Shown here in pieces: positions 41,248 through 43,434 of a DNA stretch of 43,434 nucleotides (the first letter of the stretch is position 1; each line of letters opens with the position of its first letter). This DNA is from Gemmatimonadota bacterium (GTDB lineage: Bacteria > Latescibacterota > UBA2968 > UBA8231). The notes under the pieces were generated by a model, which saw only the letters and a list, made by a program, of their open reading frames with translations, searched no databases and was not told the origin of the DNA. The DNA lies in assembly GCA_002712305.1 (NCBI GenBank), contig PATE01000115.1, positions 1-43,434 on the forward strand, read 5' to 3'. Made by a program: the position numbers and the translations under genes.

Positions 41248-42051
41248 ATGTCTCGAATTCGTCCACTTGATGTCGCCTTTGTCCTGGCCGCACTCGCCTT
41301 CGCCATCGTTACGGCAGCGAGTGCCCAAACTGGGGTCCAGACTGGGGTCAGGGCTACGGCCCCGGAGGCGCAGGATCTGCTGCCCACGACGGTGGTGGTG
41401 CCGCAGGACATCATCCGCAGCGTGGTCACCAACTATGTCCGTGAGCAGTTGGCCAACGATGTCAATTTGGACCCGGATGTGCGGATTGAGATCGATGTGC
41501 GCTGGAAGCAGGATGTGCTTCTGGAGACGCCCGGCGTCGTCGACTATCACGTGCGCAAGCTGTCGAATCGTCCCTTCCGAGGGCCCACAGTGACCCGCCT
41601 TGAGATTTCAGTCGACGATGCACTCGTACGCACCCTCGCCATCACTGTGGACACACGACTGTTTCGCGACGTGGTGGTCACGGCGCGCACCCTGCGCCGG
41701 GCAGAGCTGCTGCTCGAAGAGGGTGCCGTCGAGATCGAAGAGCGCGACATCACTCAACTCAAGCATGGATTCTATACGTCGCTCGAGGAGCTGGAACTGA
41801 TTCAGTCGAGTCGGCCCATCGGCGCGGGAGATGTCATTACGCATCGACACGCTGAGCCGGTACCGGTGATTCATCGCGGAGATGAGATCGTCATGCTCGT
41901 CCGCAGCACACACATGAGTTTGGAAGCCGTCGGTGAGGCCCTGCAGGATGGCGGCATCGGTGAGAAGATCCGGGTTCGCAATGGCGAATCGGGCAAGGTT
42001 GTTCGTGGTCATATCATCGAGCCCGGTCTCGTAGAGATTCAAGGTCTATGA
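41248..42051 (+). CDS. flgA: P-ring assembly chaperone FlgA
   Basis: 267 aa. N-terminal hydrophobic segment (PLDVAFVLAALAFAIVTAASAQ) as signal peptide; a short tandem QTGVQTGV follows. The C-terminal half is a SAF-like domain typical of FlgA: VVVTARTLRRAELLLEEGAVEIEERDIT, RPIGAGDVITHRHAEPVPVIHRGDEI, then VMLVRSTHMSLEAVGEALQDGGIGEKIRVRNGESGKVVRG. FlgA helps FlgI assemble the P-ring in the periplasm. The gene lies 9 nt after flgG and overlaps flgH by 4 nt. Confidence 0.92.
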   Translation: MSRIRPLDVAFVLAALAFAIVTAASAQTGVQTGVRATAPEAQDLLPTTVVVPQDIIRSVVTNYVREQLANDVNLDPDVRIEIDVRWKQDVLLETPGVVDYHVRKLSNRPFRGPTVTRLEISVDDALVRTLAITVDTRLFRDVVVTARTLRRAELLLEEGAVEIEERDITQLKHGFYTSLEELELIQSSRPIGAGDVITHRHAEPVPVIHRGDEIVMLVRSTHMSLEAVGEALQDGGIGEKIRVRNGESGKVVRGHIIEPGLVEIQGL

Positions 42052-42617
42052 TGCGAAGCCTGGTAGTGGTCTTGTTCGCGAGTCTGATGGCCGGTGGTTC
42101 ACACGCCCAGCCAGGATCAATGTTTTCCGATCCGAAGGCGGCGGCTGTGGGGGACGCGGTGACCGTCATCATCTCGGAGAACGCGTCAGCCTCGAACAAT
42201 CTGTCCACGTCAACGGAGAAGTCGAATCAGCTTCAAGTCGGCAGCAACGTGCCGGCGGCGGGCAATATCCTCGACTTCGTTCCGCTGCATGCGCTCGACA
42301 GTGACTTCGACAACTCCTACGAGGGCACCGCTTCGACCTCGCGCAGTGCGCGACTCACAGCACGAATGACGGTCTCCGTAATCGAACGTCTACCGAATGG
42401 TGATCTGGTCCTGGACGGCGTGCGAACGCTGAAGATCAACGGGGAGACTGAAGCGATTCACCTGAGTGGATCGGTAAATCCAGCTCTGATTCGTGCAGAC
42501 AATACCGTGCGATCGTCCAGTATCAGTGATCTCAATATCGAATACACCGGCAAGGGTTCCATGACCCAGGGAACGCGCCCCGGCATCTTCGTCCGTTTCG
42601 TCAACTGGCTGTTCTGA
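42048..42617 (+). CDS. flgH: Flagellar L-ring protein FlgH (without lipobox)
   Basis: 189 aa. L-ring features are SMFSDPKAAAVGDAVTVIISENASASNNLSTSTEK, an SDFDNSYEGTASTSRSARLTARMTVSVIE segment, LPNGDLVLDGVRTLKINGETEAIHLSGSV, and the ending NWLF. Classical FlgH is an outer-membrane lipoprotein of about 230 aa; this protein is shorter and has no cysteine anywhere, so the N-terminus (RSLVVVLFASLMAGGSHAQ) is a plain signal peptide. How its ring is anchored is unclear. The ATG overlaps flgA by 4 nt. Confidence 0.92.
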   Translation: MMRSLVVVLFASLMAGGSHAQPGSMFSDPKAAAVGDAVTVIISENASASNNLSTSTEKSNQLQVGSNVPAAGNILDFVPLHALDSDFDNSYEGTASTSRSARLTARMTVSVIERLPNGDLVLDGVRTLKINGETEAIHLSGSVNPALIRADNTVRSSSISDLNIEYTGKGSMTQGTRPGIFVRFVNWLF

Positions 42618-42640
42618 CCGCAGGGAAGCGCAAAAACGCC

Positions 42641-43434
42641 ATGCATCGTCTGACCACCTTCTTCCTTTTCACAACCCTCCTGTTGTGGCCCGCTGTAAGT
42701 GCCCATGCAGCTACGTCGGTTCGGATCAAAGACCTCGCCCGACTCCAGGTGGGCCAGGAGATTCCGCTGACCGGAATGGGACTCGTCATCGGGTTGGAGG
42801 GTACAGGTGATGGCCGGCAGGCAAGTTTCACGCTTCGCATGCTCGCGAACATGATGAATCGTCTCAATGTCACCGTTGATCCCAACGCGATTCGTGTGCG
42901 CAACGTCGCGGCTGTAAGTGCCACAGCCATTCTGTCGCCATACGATCGCAAAGGCAATCACATCGATGTGCAGGTGGCGTCGCTCGGTGATGCTGGGTCG
43001 CTGCAGGGCGGCACGCTACTGCTGACCCCGATGGCCGGCCCAGACGGCAAGGTCTACGTCCAGGTCCAAGGCCCGATCAGCATTGGCGGCTTCAACCTCG
43101 GAGGCGGTGGTGGTGGGACGGTTCGCAAGAATCACTCCGTCGTCGGCACGATTCCCAATGGTGGAATGGTGGTCAACGAGCCCGAACGACTCATCGACGT
43201 AAATGGACATGTGCAGCTCACACTCTATGAACCCGACTGGACGACGGCTGCACGCACGGCGTGGGCGATCGACGAGTATTTCGGCGAGTTCGGACTTGCG
43301 CAGGCCGTTGATGCGGGAACCATCCAGGTTCGCCTCGATCCGCAGTTTTCCCAGTCTCATTTGATGACCGAATTCATGGCCGACATCGAGAAGATCACGG
43401 TTGTGCCCGATCTGCCCGCTCGTGTGGTCGTGAA
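42641..43434 (+). CDS. flgI: Flagellar P-ring protein FlgI (5' part)
   Basis: Partial: 264 codons before the window ends, with no stop. The signal peptide (LTTFFLFTTLLLWPAVSAHA) is cleaved before ATSVRIKDLARLQV. FlgI marks: LTGMGLVIGLEGTGDGR, MLANMMNRLNVTVDPNAIRVRNVAAVSATA, LGDAGSLQGGTLLLTPM, and GGGGGTVRKNHSVVGTIPNGGMVV. The protein forms the periplasmic peptidoglycan-associated ring around the rod. An AGGGAAG site lies 13 nt before the ATG. It starts 23 nt after flgH. Confidence 0.95.
   Translation, partial: MHRLTTFFLFTTLLLWPAVSAHAATSVRIKDLARLQVGQEIPLTGMGLVIGLEGTGDGRQASFTLRMLANMMNRLNVTVDPNAIRVRNVAAVSATAILSPYDRKGNHIDVQVASLGDAGSLQGGTLLLTPMAGPDGKVYVQVQGPISIGGFNLGGGGGGTVRKNHSVVGTIPNGGMVVNEPERLIDVNGHVQLTLYEPDWTTAARTAWAIDEYFGEFGLAQAVDAGTIQVRLDPQFSQSHLMTEFMADIEKITVVPDLPARVVV

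Noticed and set aside
41326-41350. Short direct repeat (actggggtc twice) in flgA
   Set aside because: Makes QTGVQTGV just after the signal peptide; a minor linker variation.
1-43434. CRISPR arrays, tRNA/rRNA genes, insertion sequences, attachment sites
   Set aside because: No regularly spaced repeats, cloverleaf sequences, transposases or integrases were seen.

Overview
The window is a densely packed, fairly GC-rich chromosomal segment from a diderm (outer-membrane-bearing), flagellated bacterium. The envelope type is shown by flagellar L-ring and P-ring genes (flgH, flgI), an Mla-type MCE lipid-transport operon with a predicted outer-membrane barrel, prolipoprotein diacylglyceryl transferase and several lipoproteins. 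A multidomain reductase-ligase-carrier-acyltransferase of the ElbD ether-lipid type, PKD/FGE-fold lipoproteins, a DUF3604 protein and a sigma-54-like flagellar promoter recall Myxococcota or other former Deltaproteobacteria, or candidate phyla such as Latescibacterota. No rRNA, tRNA, CRISPR array or insertion sequence was seen, so this placement is only inference.

Layout. (1) 1-3361, minus strand: a RIFT-barrel/toroid carbohydrate-active-like protein, a membrane-anchored degenerate cyclase-fold protein and the first codons of a third gene, tightly coupled. (2) 3599-7568, plus: a PHP-like DUF3604 metallohydrolase (TTG start) and a GT-B glycosyltransferase, 1 nt apart. (3) 7588-9654, minus: a response-regulator receiver gene interrupted by a single-base frameshift, and a PKD3-FGE lipoprotein. 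(4) 9714-14188, plus: an unrecognised 729-aa protein, a DUF4384-like lipoprotein and a cysteine desulfurase. (5) 14195-15379, minus: a class I aminotransferase. (6) 15454-21193, minus: a six-gene MCE operon (MCE protein, auxiliary lipoprotein, outer-membrane barrel, STAS-MlaE permease, MlaF ATPase, dihydrofolate reductase) with mostly 4-nt overlaps. (7) 21482-22411, minus: a diacylglycerol-kinase-family lipid kinase. (8) 22447-30505, plus: a small basic/acidic ORF, the 1414-aa ElbD-like enzyme, Lgt, an old-yellow-enzyme-like flavoprotein and a PIG-L deacetylase. (9) 30519-35438: ilvD, an amidohydrolase, a DUF2231 membrane protein, rpiA and a GNAT acetyltransferase whose start codon lies in a tandem duplication. 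(10) 35489-38232: a GT4 glycosyltransferase and a sulfotransferase with overlapping 3' ends, then a MotE-like protein. (11) 38509-39189, minus: a second FGE-fold protein. (12) 39568 to the end, plus: flgF-flgG-flgA-flgH-flgI(partial) behind a strong sigma-54-type -24/-12 element and a 12-bp inverted repeat about 190 bp upstream of it.

The dominant theme is the cell envelope: synthesis of lipids (ElbD-like enzyme, lipid kinase), their movement between membranes (MCE operon), lipoprotein maturation (Lgt), surface glycans (two glycosyltransferases, a sulfotransferase) and the flagellar rod and rings. The best candidates for something undescribed are the MCE operon with its own beta-barrel, the ElbD-like megaenzyme in a lipid/Lgt/flavoprotein/PIG-L gene string, and the unknown 729-aa protein paired with a DUF4384-like lipoprotein.
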